DNA of 64,000 nucleotides from Phoma sp. XZ068 (GCA_004835665.1 RBKR01000004.1:1364001-1428000), one strand, 5' to 3'; counted from the stretch's first letter, positions 12,156 to 23,097 are shown. Notes: generated by a model not told the origin, from the sequence alone. Program-made: numbers and translations.

Positions 12156-12527
12156 TCAATCGTTTCGGGTTCCACCCTTGAATGGGCTCACACACCTCGC
12201 AGTCGTCTTCCCACAATCACTAGCAACGCCATAATCACAGCAATCTCCCGAGGAGGCACACTGGAAAGCGTGCGTGGCAAAGCGACTGCTGGTCCCTTTG
12301 GCCTGAACAGCCCAGTAGTTGTGGTCGGTAGGGTTGAAGCAGTTACCACAGTACACACCAGCCTTAATGCCCTTCAGACACTTGCAACCGGTGTAAGTGC
12401 ATGCGCGTTTTTCGAGCGGGACGCCGACAGAGTCTTCGAAGGAGCTGAGCGCTTCAGCGTCAGGAGCCGGTGAAGCGGTGGCCGAACATGCAAGAGCAAC
12501 TATGAAGAGGATGTTTTGAAGCTGCAT
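12156..12527 (-). CDS. small secreted cysteine-rich protein with Kex2 site (candidate effector)
   Basis: Single exon, 123 residues, ATG at 12527. Residues 1-18 form a signal peptide (FIVALACSATA). A propeptide follows and ends in LEKR (residues 38-41), a Kex2-type cleavage site. The mature part, about 82 residues, has ten cysteines arranged as C-x4-C-x-C-x8-C-x2-C, then C-x5-CC, C and C, with a GDCCDYG motif; five disulfides are plausible. This layout is typical of secreted proteins that plant-associated fungi use at the host interface or against other microbes, but no named family is recognised. A TATAAAG (minus strand) lies at 12655-12661, 128 bp upstream. A similar Cys framework occurs in the split gene just downstream. 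Confidence 0.8.
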   Translation of the reverse strand: MQLQNILFIVALACSATASPAPDAEALSSFEDSVGVPLEKRACTYTGCKCLKGIKAGVYCGNCFNPTDHNYWAVQAKGTSSRFATHAFQCASSGDCCDYGVASDCGKTTARCVSPFKGGTRND

Positions 12528-13600
12528 GGCTGTCGTGAAGTCTGCGTTGCAAAGTTCGATGTGAACAATAAGGACAATCGTTGTACAGGTGTGACAGGCG
12601 CGACAATGTGCGAATGTTATTTGTTGATCCGTTCTTACCGTTCAGCTTCACCCTCTTTATACAAAGATAGAGCCAGGATACTTAGAGGCCTACCATCGTG
12701 TAAAAAAGTAATGCGAGAAATGCGAACTTATGTACTGTTGCATGGGTCTCGACGCTATCTTTCCCCGCATTTAATATATACTGACGGGAACTCACTTAAC
12801 TGTGTAACTTCACACTGCTCGCTAGGTGTTGTTGCATCAAGCCTCGCAAGCAAGCCAGGCTCGTTGAAGAACTCCCCCCACCACAAAAGGCTAAATTAGG
12901 ACAAAGCTTCAATATTTCCGCCCCCATAGACGGGCTCTCGCCTACGGTGGGCGGCAGTAGAACCAATCATGGTTTCAACGAGGGCGAGAACTCCTGGAAA
13001 AGTCCTTGGACGTACTGAGTATTAACGAGTTCTCAAATAAACTCATGCAAGCTTTCCCCGCACTCCGTAAACTTTCGGGCAGGTGCGAAATCTAGCCACA
13101 ATTTTTTACTACTCGAAATAGTAGATTGAGCTGCCCTCCTATTGCTGAGGACTGCAGGTGGAATTACGATTGTATGAGATAAAGACAGGTTTCAGAGAAG
13201 ATCAGCACACGCTTTGAACGCCAGTATGTAGGTATCTATGTGGGTAGAGGATTGCACAACCGTTTTCAATGGTTATCAGATCTTAGCCTGAGATCTGTTA
13301 CAATTCTGGAGTTTAAGATACAAGTTTTTAGATGGTAGCGGTGAGTGCGATGTTAGGGTCGTCTAACCAACATGACAGGGTTGTCACCACAACGTGCATC
13401 GCCCATGTCTTTTTAGGAGGCAGGTCCGGTCAACCACTCGTAATGAGAATTGGTAGCTCAGACCCGTATGACGGTTCATGTGGAGAGATCCAAAAGGGAA
13501 TGATTGCGAGCAAACTCCCCAGAAAGCGTGATAGCCATTAGAACTGCTGCTGAACATTTGGCCCCCACAAGGCCAATGACCTAGAGGCGTCACCCGTTAT

Positions 13601-13714
13601 GCGTTGACGTTACAATCTTGAAGTGATACCCTGCTTTGGGCTAAGGCCTCTGAGCAAGAGGTGCTACACACCATGCATTGGGATTACGACCTTGAGGTGA
13701 TACTCTACTTTGGT
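13601..13714. repeat. diverged tandem repeat with transition-biased differences
   Basis: Copy 1 (13601-13640) and copy 2 (13675-13714) align over 40 bases with ten differences, eight of them transitions. A weaker third match begins near 13803. The bias is what repeat-induced point mutation leaves, though 40 bases is little to judge on. Confidence 0.4.
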
Positions 13715-13885
13715 TTTCCGGGAGTACAGTGTTCAGCTTTCGTGGGAATCGTTTTGAAACGAGCGAGAGGCTCCAGAAACTATTCCCATACGCACAAGTG
13801 TAGATTTGACCCTGAGAAGTGTGCTGTTAACGTTGATGAGATGTTGTTTCTCTATACAGATACCTAGCTGTTCGATACTGACGCC

Positions 13886-13897
13886 GGGGGGGGGGGG
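13886..13897 (+). repeat. G12 homopolymer
   Basis: Twelve consecutive G in otherwise mixed intergenic DNA. It could be a slippage site or an assembly artefact. Confidence 0.8.
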
Positions 13898-14496
13898 TTA
13901 TAACTGCGAAACATATATGGTTGGTCAGTGGGAATGGCTGGAACGGTGGTCTACGCATTTCCGGATAGTACATGTCTTTCCTCGCATCCGTGACCCCGAG
14001 CCAGGATAAAAGGGACATTGGAGACCACCCAACCCCCTAAATACGGACGCTTGATCAGGTGGCTGCGGATGTATGTATTCGAAGCTAAGCCAGTTTTCAA
14101 TCGTAAAGACATGCAGGGCTGGGATTTAGATGACTACCGTGATGGCTTTGGGTCCAGAATCTACTGCCGCTCCCTCCACTCCAGAGACACTTGCGCGAGT
14201 ATCCGGTGGTTGGACTCCATATAAGGGCGTCAAAACTTCCTTCTCATTGCTCTTATTGTGCAGTAATTTTAATAGACCTTGTTACTTTGTCGCCCATGAA
14301 CATCTCCTTCCAGTGCGAATACATGCAGTGTTTTCTCTGGTCACATCTCTATAAAACAGCATGGACATTACGTGTCGACGCTATGGACTGCGCTTCCTCT
14401 TCCCTCCTGTTGGTGTCGTAGGGGGACTCGGCAAGGCAGACACAGTGTCTAGCTGTAGCGTCACATCGAGGTGAGCAACGTGGGCATGGAAAGCTT

Positions 14497-15288
14497 TCAC
14501 GACTGCTTTGTTCTTCGACTACTCCTGCCATGCGACTTCATCATTGATGATTGCAGGAAGTCGTATCTGAATTTGAGTGATGATGGCTTTGCGGAGACCG
14601 CGATCGACTTGAGGAGCTTGATCGTCGAAGATACACGCGTCAGGTCGACTATGCCTAAGGCATCCTGAACAAAAGGGAGGCGGTCGATGTTGGCTTTGGC
14701 AACCTTGGACTTGATCTTATCGATGTTGTACTATTTTTGAGGTCAAAACTGTACTATTGACTTCATGGGAGAGGTATATACCTTGTCGGAGGCAATGAAC
14801 AAATCTAGAAGTTCGTTGAGCGCACAGCTTTTGTCTGTTTCAGATCGTAGTACAAAGCCGGTGAAGAGTGATCCCGTGATGGAGTTGTACGTGTCGTATA
14901 TCTCATCGAGCATGACACCGATGGTTCGCTCAGACTCAGGCAGCCTGATCGAGCGCTTGCCATCCTCCTGTGCTTGTCAGCTGCTTCTACTCGCCCTGAT
15001 ATTTTCCTTCGTTGAGTGTGGTACCACATACCGCAAAACCTCCCGCACAAGCTGCTTTGAAGTAAAGAGACTCCTCGCATAGCCTGGAGTTCTTATTAGC
15101 GCTCTGGGATAGAGAACGTGGATACTGCCGTACTTCAAGCGGTGCACGGCGAAAGGGGTATCGCCTGCAAAGATGGTGAAATCGGACCATTCACCGCTGT
15201 CGCGAATCCTGTCGCTGTTAGCACCGCGCGAGCTAAGGTGAGACAATATTTACTTGGACCAGTTTGACGAGCCTGTAGGTCCAGTCAT
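14497..15288 (-). CDS. BTB/POZ domain protein, five exons
   Basis: Exons 15254-15288, 15134-15214, 15032-15083, 14782-14967 and 14497-14730, all in phase; 195 residues. Introns are 39, 50, 64 and 51 bp, with good donors (GTAAAT, GTACGG, GTATGT, GTATAT) and a GCTAAC or CTGAC branch site in two of them. The spliced product shows a BTB core: GEWSDFTIFAGDTPFAVH (about residues 19-36), then L-C-x-x-S-x-YFKAACAGGFAE (about 40-56), SIRLPESE, a helical DEIYDTYNS segment and ASDKYNIDKIKSK (about 115-127). The motif order matches fungal BTB proteins that pair as dimers and may act as adaptors for Cul3 ligases. The last 65 residues are basic and unrecognised. The first exon reads in frame into the frame described at 15289-15945, so a longer form is possible. 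Confidence 0.8.
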
Positions 15289-15945
15289 CCAGAACTGTAC
15301 AGTATGTTCTGTATAACCTCGAGTAGCCATGTCGAAATTTGCATGGTTGAAACCTTTGGCGATGATAGTGTGAATGCAGAACAATTTGTTCTGAGCCGTT
15401 ACAGCAAGGACTTCCAGAGCGTTTACGAAGTCGTGAGCGTGTATTGCTGCATCGACATGTTCATCCGTGTCAAGCCTACCAGACGAATCGAATATGAGGT
15501 CAAGCTGCAAATTCCGGAACAAGACGGTGATCTTACAGCATCTGTCTTGCTTGCATGCTGCACGGGCAGTCTTCGCTTCAAAGTACACTGGCTCGGTATC
15601 GGGGAACTGTTCCACTGCGGCGATTGATTGCGAGTCATAGTAGATGATGCCGAATTCGTCAGTGGCACGGTCAATGAATACTTCTATTCGATCTTCCACC
15701 TGCTCTGGCATCTTCCACGTGAAGTTTTTGCCAACGGAGAACTCCTTCAATGACCAGGACACAATCTCGTGGTCTTCTTCGGTTGAGACGGCCATTGCTG
15801 CGGTAGAGCAGACGTTGGTTCTGGTGTCGGTCGATTGAACTATGTCATCCAGGTGATGGATGTTGAGGTGGGGGAGTAGTAGTGCACGAAGTAGGAGTCT
15901 GGAGTCGTTCTTGGTGTACCTCCATTGTCCAGTCCAGCTAACCAT
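15289..15945 (-). CDS. 219-codon open frame, possible N-terminal extension of the BTB gene
   Basis: From the ATG at 15945 (or the Met at 15795) the frame stays open down to 15250 and is in phase with exon 1 of the BTB gene; the exon would be 15254-15945 (692 bp). The composition is protein-like, with acidic and aromatic stretches. The segment ALEVLAVTAQNKLFCIHTI vaguely resembles the C-terminal helices of a BTB domain. No start of a BTB domain precedes it. Alternatives: a separate gene overlapping the BTB start, a decayed paralogue, or chance. Confidence 0.35.
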
Positions 15946-18119
15946 TCACCATCATCATCCCTGAGGAGCACCTGGCGGCGTAGAGGGTGAAGATGACGAT
16001 GAAGGTGAAGATTGATCGATGACACTGAAGAGGGGCACTGGCAGCGATGCACATGCCATGCAGTCTACCTGCGTGGGGTGCATTCCAGTGCAGGTGAACG
16101 TGCCGTACTCGGTGTGATGAGACCACAACATGACGTGCGCTGAGAGGTATAGCTGTCAAGCCTTGCAGCTTATATGTTGAGTCCATCTAGTTTAGACTAT
16201 AAGCGCTCTATCTAGATACCTTGAATATATGGGTACTTTTGATCAATAAGTCCAGCTCTGAGCCCACATACAACCGGCAATGCCATATACACACTGCTCT
16301 TCAATAATGCAAGGTCCTTCGTCCGATCCTCATCGCATGTCGACGTAACGATGTCTCGGTGTATTGGAAGGTGTTCCGCGGTATTGCGTTTTCAGACCGA
16401 AACAACTTCCAGAAGCCTTGCAGGTGTTCCACGCTGTTGGCTTGCACACTACGAAGGATCAAAACCCTCTGCCGCTCGATTATCGCGCTGTCAGGATCTC
16501 AGACAGCAGAGAGTTGGCAGACGTCCGAAATGACCACATGCCCCGCGCGCAACCAATGGTAGGTTGCAATAGCGTGCCTGCTAAGTTTAGATGTGACACC
16601 CTCTCTCCCAATCGATTGTCGGCTACCCCTTGGAACCAGACCCCTGCAGACAACGAGGTTTCAGACGTTGCCCTCTAGGACTAGGTTGGGCAAGACGTAG
16701 ACAAGATTACACGGGCAGCCATACCGTCCATGTCGCCCGCTACGGGACGAGAAGCTGTGCAGTCTCTTAGAAGCGAGATGCCAGTGGAGAGGCGGTGGGG
16801 CGGCTGCAAAGCCGAGTCACATTAGACAAGGTGCTTTGCTACCCGACCAGACAGATGCAAAACGCGCTCGTAAAGTTTGTGATGAGTCTCGCGCAGGCCT
16901 CAACAGCGTGGCCTACTTGTGCCTCGTGCGGGAGTCCGCGACACGGGCTCGGTTTCCTTGCTCTGCGCCCGGTGCTATTGGCTGTTTCTACTGATGCGGC
17001 GGCTAGGACTAGTCGCGGAAGGAAGCTCGCGCGGCGGTAGCAGCCTCCAGACAGAGGTGCTACTTGCGCGGGCAGCTATAACTGCGTGCTGCCAGCTGCA
17101 GGTTGTTCCTAATCTGATCTCGCTCTCATCCTTGCTTGTGGTGTTGTGCTCGTCGAGTGAGAACCGTTCCTGCGTGTGCCTGCCCGCCTTAAGCTGCAGA
17201 TACCCCACCATCAGCAGCAACACCGCCGTTGCGCCTTCCTCTCCATTACACGACAGAACAGCTGGGAGAACAAGCTGCCTTTGTGTGCTGTCAGGCTGCA
17301 GTGTATTGCAGTACGTTGCCACGTTTCTCTTCACCCGCACTTTGCTGCATTTCAGCGCTTCTGGAGGCTGACCTGGCGATCGTGTACCCGCAGACCCTTG
17401 GTAGACCCTGCCCCTCAGTGAGCCCCCCTCGCCTCATACCGCTCCCGCGCTCTCTTGTTACCGCCTCGACTCCCCTCTGCTCTTGCACAACTGTACGCCG
17501 CCGAGGTTGATAGCCGCCGCACAAAGGCTAAACGATCCGTCTACAGCGTTCGGCCTCAATTAGCGCACCCCTCAGTCAGGCGCCGCGCCACCTTACGAGT
17601 CCACACGACGCTGCAGCTCGTTTGATATCGCCTAGAAGAGCACCGCCGCCGAGCACAATTTCTCTGCACCCTCCTGTGCAACATATCAACTTGACTTAGA
17701 GGTATGTGAACATCTCGCACTCGGCTCACGTGGTGGCTGTGCAGCGACTAGTCGCACTCTTTGTTCCTAGCAACGCTCCATTGTCAACACGGGAGTCTCG
17801 TGTGGTCCCGCGTCTCAAAGGAGCACGTGGGGCTGAGCTCACCGTCATGACACTGCACCGTTTCACCATGAACTGCCCCGGGCCGGGTGGATACAAACCA
17901 AGATGTGTCCTGCAGACAATGGACACAGCTGTACCTTCCCTGTTCTTGTACTGACAAATAATGGTTGCAGATCCGTGCTGAACGTTGCTGCCACACCTCT
18001 GCCTTCCATATTCCATTGCCGAACCTCCCCACTCGCTGCACGCAAGCATTGAGTAGTCCCTTCCCTCGACCGCCCGACCACCTCGATTAGCCAAGCTACA
18101 ACCCACACCAGTCACCAAT
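15946..18119. other. long upstream region and leader of the MAP kinase
   Basis: No supported gene over more than 2 kb. 16.8-17.7 kb is pyrimidine- and GC-rich, as in leaders of highly regulated fungal genes. A putative leader intron is listed separately. Confidence 0.5.
17702..17970 (+). other. putative 5'-UTR intron of the MAP kinase gene
   Basis: Donor GTATGT at 17702, a CTGACAAAT branch-like site at about 17951 and acceptor TTGCAG ending at 17970, 149 bp before the ATG. Inferred from motifs only. Confidence 0.5.
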
Positions 18120-19378
18120 ATGCCTCCCGCAGGGAGCGGTAGCTCCAGGAAGATCTCCTTCAATGTCTCAGAGCAGTACGACATCCAGGATGTTGTAGGA
18201 GAGGGCGCATACGGTGTCGTCTGGTACGTCGAGTCGCGATTGACAGTGGTAGGACAGCTGCTAATTGTCGGACAGCTCCGCGCTCCACAAGCCCTCCGGT
18301 CAGAAAGTGGCTATCAAGAAGATTACACCATTCGACCACTCCATGTTCTGTCTGAGAACACTCCGTGAGATGAAGTTGCTGCGGTATTTCAACCACGAGA
18401 ACATCATCTCAATCCTGGACATTCAGAAGCCTCGCAACTATGAGACATTCACTGAGGTCTACCTCATCCAGGTGCGCAACGAGATCTGCGTGGCGTAGCG
18501 AGAAGGCTGACACATTGCGCAGGAACTCATGGAGACCGACATGCACCGCGTCATCCGCACACAAGAGCTGTCAGACGACCACTGCCAGTACTTCATCTAC
18601 CAGACTCTGCGCGCCCTGAAGGCTATGCACTCGGCGAATGTGCTCCACCGCGATCTCAAGCCTTCCAACCTGCTTCTTAACGCAAACTGCGATCTCAAAG
18701 TCTGCGATTTTGGTCTTGCGCGATCCGCCGCGTCTACCGAGGACAACTCTGGTTTCATGACGGAATACGTTGCCACGCGTTGGTACCGTGCGCCGGAGAT
18801 CATGCTTACTTTCAAGGAGTACACAAAGGCAATCGATGTGTGGAGTGTTGGCTGTATCCTCGCTGAGATGCTGAGCGGCAAGCCATTATTCCCTGGAAAG
18901 GATTGTGAGTGTTCACGGAAGCGCCATCCTGATATTATGGCTAACGTGATGCAGACCACCACCAGCTCACACTAATTCTTGATGTTCTTGGTACGCCAAC
19001 TATGGAAGACTACTACGGCATCAAGTCCCGTCGTGCTCGTGAATACATCCGTTCGCTCCCTTTCAAGAAGAAGATCCCGTGGAAGGCTATGTTCCCTAAG
19101 ACCAACGACCTTGCGCTCGACCTGCTAGAGCGATTGCTCGCATTCAACCCGGTCAAGCGTATCACAGTTGAAGAGGCTCTGAAGCACCCGTACCTGGAGC
19201 CGTACCACGACCCTGATGATGAGCCGACCGCCGACCCAATTCCCGAGGAATTCTTCGACTTTGACAAGAACAAGGATAACTTGACCAAGGAGCAATTGAA
19301 GCGTGAGTATCCCAGCGGAGCCGATTATTTCAATACTAATAGCACACAGTCCTCATCTACCAGGAGATCATGCGATGA
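18120..19378 (+). CDS. FUS3: Fus3/Kss1-type MAP kinase
   Basis: Five exons: 18120-18223, 18276-18471, 18523-18904, 18955-19302 and 19350-19378; 352 residues, the normal length for the family. Visible: Gly loop GEGAYG (27-32), catalytic Lys in VAIKK (about 49), HRDLKPSN (142-149), DFG (162-164), the dual-phosphorylation TEY loop (180-182), ATRWYRAPE and a C-terminal docking region (DPIPEEFFDFD). The TEY lip and overall match place it in the pheromone/invasive-growth class (Fus3, Kss1, Magnaporthe Pmk1). That kinase acts below Ste7/Ste11-type kinases and controls mating, hyphal fusion and, in pathogens, infection structures. It acts in cytoplasm and nucleus. The intron cutting the Gly-loop region at residue 35 and the tiny last exon (LLIYQEIMR) are clear from phase. 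Confidence 0.97.
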
Positions 19379-19762
19379 ACTCATCTCAGTAATTTATATG
19401 TGCGGCATTGACAACGAGATCAAATCACGATACCTCGGCATCTGAAAGCATCTCCCTTGTACCGTTACGATCGACTGAGCGACTAGCTGGTCTGAGCTCA
19501 TCCTAGATACATCATTCCTGAGCAACCCTTTTGCGAAGAGACGACATATTGCATTGACGAAACGGATTGTTTGACGGTAGTAGGAACGAATAAGATTATG
19601 GAGCCGGACGTTTTCACGGCTGAATTTCAAAGTCAATCGAAATACGAGCAAGTCCCGAGTGCATTTTGGCATGGTTTTGTTCGAACTTTTACTTCACACA
19701 TCTCTCCCAGCATCTAAGCTATGTGACTAGTACAACTAACACGATCGATGTCATCGTTCGGC
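19379..19762. other. convergent intergenic region
   Basis: 3' ends of the MAP kinase gene and the one-TM protein gene; nothing else seen. Confidence 0.5.
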
Positions 19763-20667
19763 TCAACTTACTGACGACCTCCTGCCGACAGCGTGTTTCC
19801 TACTTCGTCTACCGCACTCACAATCCTGGACAGTCTCAACGTACCCGGCCTGAAGATCAACCTCGCGCTCAAGGATGGGTGCAAGTGTTGAGAAGCGTTG
19901 AGTGGCACCACTCGTGCAGCCGCCGTGAGAGCCCGCCTCACTCCACCGACGCTTGTCATGTTGTATCTGGGACAACGCAGCCCGATGGGTTGGTATGTAC
20001 GTATCGACGAAACGCACGCTACTCTGACGTCTGTGGTGGGACGCACGCTGCGGCGTTGCATAATCAAAGGATCGATCCCTCAGTGTTGTAGGTTGAGCGA
20101 GAGGCGAGAGTGATCCTGCACTGTCGCCGAACCGTCCATGGTCTCTGGGTATGTGGAGCATGTTTGCTGCAGAGTCTGGATGGTGTATCGTGCATCGGAA
20201 CTGTGACTGCACATTCGGCCCTGGCCACGAGCGATCTCCATTCTCTTCTTCCTTGCTGCCGCCATTCCATCCATTAGATGACCCAGCTCCAACCAACGTG
20301 CTCGTTCCAGAATCTGCTCTCAATCTGGTTGAATATCCTGCGGAGAAGAGCTTGTCCATTGAGAATCGCGGAACCCCACTCGAACTCCTGCCGCGCTCGA
20401 AAGCAGTGCTTGCTTCTCCCGACAGCCCATGTTCAGCATTCCTTTCCTTCCTGTTCCGCATCTGTATACTGCAAAACCAGCCCACCGCAGAACATATCAG
20501 GACAAGAATGATGGCTAAAGCGATGGCAGAGCCCCGATCAACGCGGCTTAGTGGTTGGGAGAAGTCAGAAGACTCGACTGGCGAGGGTGAATTGGTAGGG
20601 CCACCAGTAGCAGGCCTTGTATGGTGGCCATGTTTGGAGCGCTCACTGTTAGTAGCGTAGAGATGCA
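19763..20667 (-). CDS. single-pass membrane protein, N-terminus unresolved
   Basis: From the first ATG (20667) the frame gives 301 residues; it is open further up to 20746 without an ATG. A Ser/Pro/Thr-rich stretch precedes one strong transmembrane segment (SAIALAIILVLICSAVGWF, about residues 47-65) and a basic stop-transfer run (RNRKER). A long disordered cytosolic tail with several Arg/Ser clusters follows. No signal peptide is present. In another frame just upstream (20641-20757) there is a cysteine-rich stretch with five Cys that would suit an ectodomain, so the true 5' end is probably spliced. The layout resembles fungal wall-sensor-like or Mid2-like proteins; function is not assigned. 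Confidence 0.55.
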
Positions 20668-21106
20668 TAACTGCTGGCAATTTTCTGCGCGAATAGATGG
20701 ATGAATGAGGTAGCACTCTTCGGTCCTCGAGAGGATATCTATGCACTCGTTTTGCACCTAGTACTTGTACGGAACCTTGATCTCATCCTGCAGGTGCGAG
20801 ACATGGTAATCACGATGCGACGTCCCAAGGTTACGAGGAGGGGTACAGTGTGCACATTGATGTCACTCCCAGACGCTGGACCAACACAGATCCCAAGTAT
20901 TGGTATGATTGAGATGGTAATCCTCGCAACGCCGCCTAATGCCAATGTCTATGCTCTTGAGTCGTGTGATGTTGTTACGAACTGATGCCTCCGCGCATCG
21001 CTATGCATGCACCAGTGCCCCAATCCCTTCATATCGTATACACATGTAGTCGTACACCTATTATACACCTCCCCAATATCTGTTAGGGTCTTAGTTTTTT
21101 ACCTGC
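20668..21106. other. intergenic or missing 5' exons
   Basis: May carry unresolved upstream exons of the one-TM protein (cysteine-rich minus-strand frame at 20641-20757). Otherwise the 3' region of ERV1. Confidence 0.4.
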
Positions 21107-21749
21107 TCAAATATCGCACCTCCCATCCTTCCAACCCGTCCTCCACCGCTCCTCCCATTTTGTGCAGTCAAACTCCTTCTTGCCCAGCTTGACATTCACC
21201 GCATTATGCGCCTCGCACATCCACTGTCCGAACTCGCTCCGACTACTGACCCGCGGCGTATTGACCTTCATCCAGTCTTGGAAGTCTTCTGCGCAAACCC
21301 AGCACGGGTACAGCTTGCCGAACGTTCGCAAGAACGCGGAGGTCTCGGTTTGTAAAGCTGGCGGCGGCCTTTCGGGGTACGTCGCAGTTATGGAGTGCAG
21401 TAGCGTCCAGGAGGAGCGGCCCAGTTGTGCGACATCTGGGGGGCAGTCTTTGGGGAGGGCGGGAGGCAGAGCGGCGCGCTTCTTTTTGCCGCTGAAGGCG
21501 AGAAGGGCAGACATTTCGTTGCAGGTTCGGCATCTGGGTAGCTGCGATTAGCCTTCTGTCTTCTGCCGTTGTGGCTGGTGTGTTGCATGCGCTGAGGGTG
21601 CAGCATGTCGTGCGGCGCATTACTCTCTGGTTAGGTACTTACGGCTTGCCATCTGCGTCGTAAATGATGCCATTCACTACCTTCCGGCCTCCCGGGAGCG
21701 TTTTCTCAGAGTCTTTCTTCTCTGGTGTTTCTGTCGGTGTGGACGCCAT
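21107..21749 (-). CDS. ERV1: FAD-linked sulfhydryl oxidase of the mitochondrial intermembrane space
   Basis: Two exons, 21643-21749 and 21107-21533, with a 109-bp intron; 177 residues, normal for the family. The shuttle pair CRTC is at residues 37-40, created across the splice junction (P-C). The catalytic CWVC is at 113-116. The FAD-binding stretch QLGRSSWTLLHS-x-ATYPE, the CEAHNAVN motif and the structural Cys pair (142, 159) are all present. The C-terminus ends KWEERWRTGWKDG. Erv1 reoxidises Mia40 in disulfide-relay import and passes electrons to cytochrome c. There is no N-terminal presequence, as expected for this protein. Confidence 0.95.
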
Positions 21750-22125
21750 TTTTGCGCGTGGTAATGACCGTGGTGAGGTGTGTTTGTGATTTCAAAGCAT
21801 AGTGAAGATGGTAAGTCGGCCTGCAGCCTTGCCTCGGAGCTGGCGCGTGCAGGGGTGGCCCTGGCTGGGTGACGTGCATATGACAAGCGAATTCGGAAGA
21901 CTTCAGTGCTTTTGAACATGGCTTGGCTGTGATAAAGAGTCCTCCTCGTGCTTCTGAATGGTATAATATGCTTTCGAATCGCTTGAAGTATGCTTTTGAA
22001 TTGCTCTTGACACTGTCGCTATGAATTAGAGACATTGCCGATGTTTCTTTGACGTTATCACCATCTCATACTCATTACGATCTTCCTAGACCTCTCACAC
22101 ATACTGGGCTTTCCACTTCCAAATT
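21750..22125. other. divergent promoter region of ERV1 and the PQ-loop gene
   Basis: 376 bp shared between two divergent starts; no further feature identified. Confidence 0.5.
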
Positions 22126-23097
22126 ATGGACGTCCCTGCTGCTGCGAATGTGCTTGGGACTTTGGGCGCTGTATGTAACCCCAAATCTTTCACAGGTTGC
22201 CTGGCTAACAAGCTTAGGTCTGCTGGTCGATCCAATTGATTCCTCAGATCATCATCAATTATCGTCGGCACAATGCCATCGGTCTACAGCCTACGATGAT
22301 GATGCTTTGGGCATGGGCTGGCGTACCGCTGGGTGTCTACAACATCGTAGAAGAGTTCAACATTGCTTTGCGCATTCAGCCCCAGATCCTCACGGTACTG
22401 AGCTTGGTGACGTGGATCCAATGCTATTACTACGAAAAGGTAAGGACTCCACTCACATCTCGAAGCATATGAGAGCTGACCCTGGTAATAGAAGTGGTCT
22501 GTTCTTCGTTCTTTGGCCCTCGTCCTCCCCGTTGCCTGCCTCATGGGTGGTGTGCAGGCTGCGCTCATCGTTGCTTTACGCCATGCAAAAGAGAGAGATC
22601 TAGAATGGCCATTGATCTTGATGGCTGTCCTCGCCGCCACCTTGCTTGCGGCAGGTGTAGGCAGACACTATGTGGACATCTACCTTCATCGTACTGTGAG
22701 AGGCATCTCGTTCATCTTTGTGGGTCTCGATGCGCTTGGAGATGTATTCTCATTGCTCTCTGTCGTCTTCCACACGAAGCTTGACATACTGGGTATGGTT
22801 ATCTATGCTACGGAGCTGGTGCTTTGGATTGGCATCTTCGCTTGTGGTGCATACTACAACCTGGTACCCTGGTTGAAGGAGAAGCATAGCCATATCGCTG
22901 CGCCGGTGGCAAGCGATGGGTCACAATCCAGTGAAAGGGCTGATGGATCTGCAAATACCACAAGCATTGCGCTCCATGATCTGCCATCCAGCACTTCAGT
23001 ATTCAGGACCACATCCGCAGAGATCGAAGTTCATCGACAGCGCAGCGTGAGCTCTAGACTTAGCGGTATGGCTCACGGACCTCCGAGGGTTGCGTAG
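22126..23097 (+). CDS. PQ-loop repeat membrane protein
   Basis: Three exons, 22126-22170, 22218-22439 and 22492-23097; introns 47 and 52 bp; 290 residues. The first 15 codons lie in a tiny exon. The first PQ-loop repeat is plain: CWSIQLIPQIIINYRRHNAIGLQ (about residues 17-39, PQ near 24-25). About seven hydrophobic segments follow. The second repeat region (VGRHYVDIYLHRTVRGISFIF, about residues 158-178) keeps the position but lacks the PQ pair. The C-terminal 80 residues are a Ser-rich tail facing the cytosol. PQ-loop proteins include vacuolar/lysosomal exporters of cystine and basic amino acids; the substrate here is unknown. The degenerate second PQ may change transport. Confidence 0.88.

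Larger units (their letters stand above)
12528..14496. other. gene-free 2-kb stretch with diverged repeats
   Basis: No supported gene. It contains a diverged short tandem repeat (13601-13714) and a run of twelve G (13886-13897), both listed separately, and a small inverted GAGAACTC/GAGTTCTC pair near 12985-13035. Confidence 0.5.

Noticed and set aside
16795..17371. overlapping frames in the GC-rich leader
   Set aside because: No domain and Cys/Leu-rich chance composition; better explained as kinase leader.
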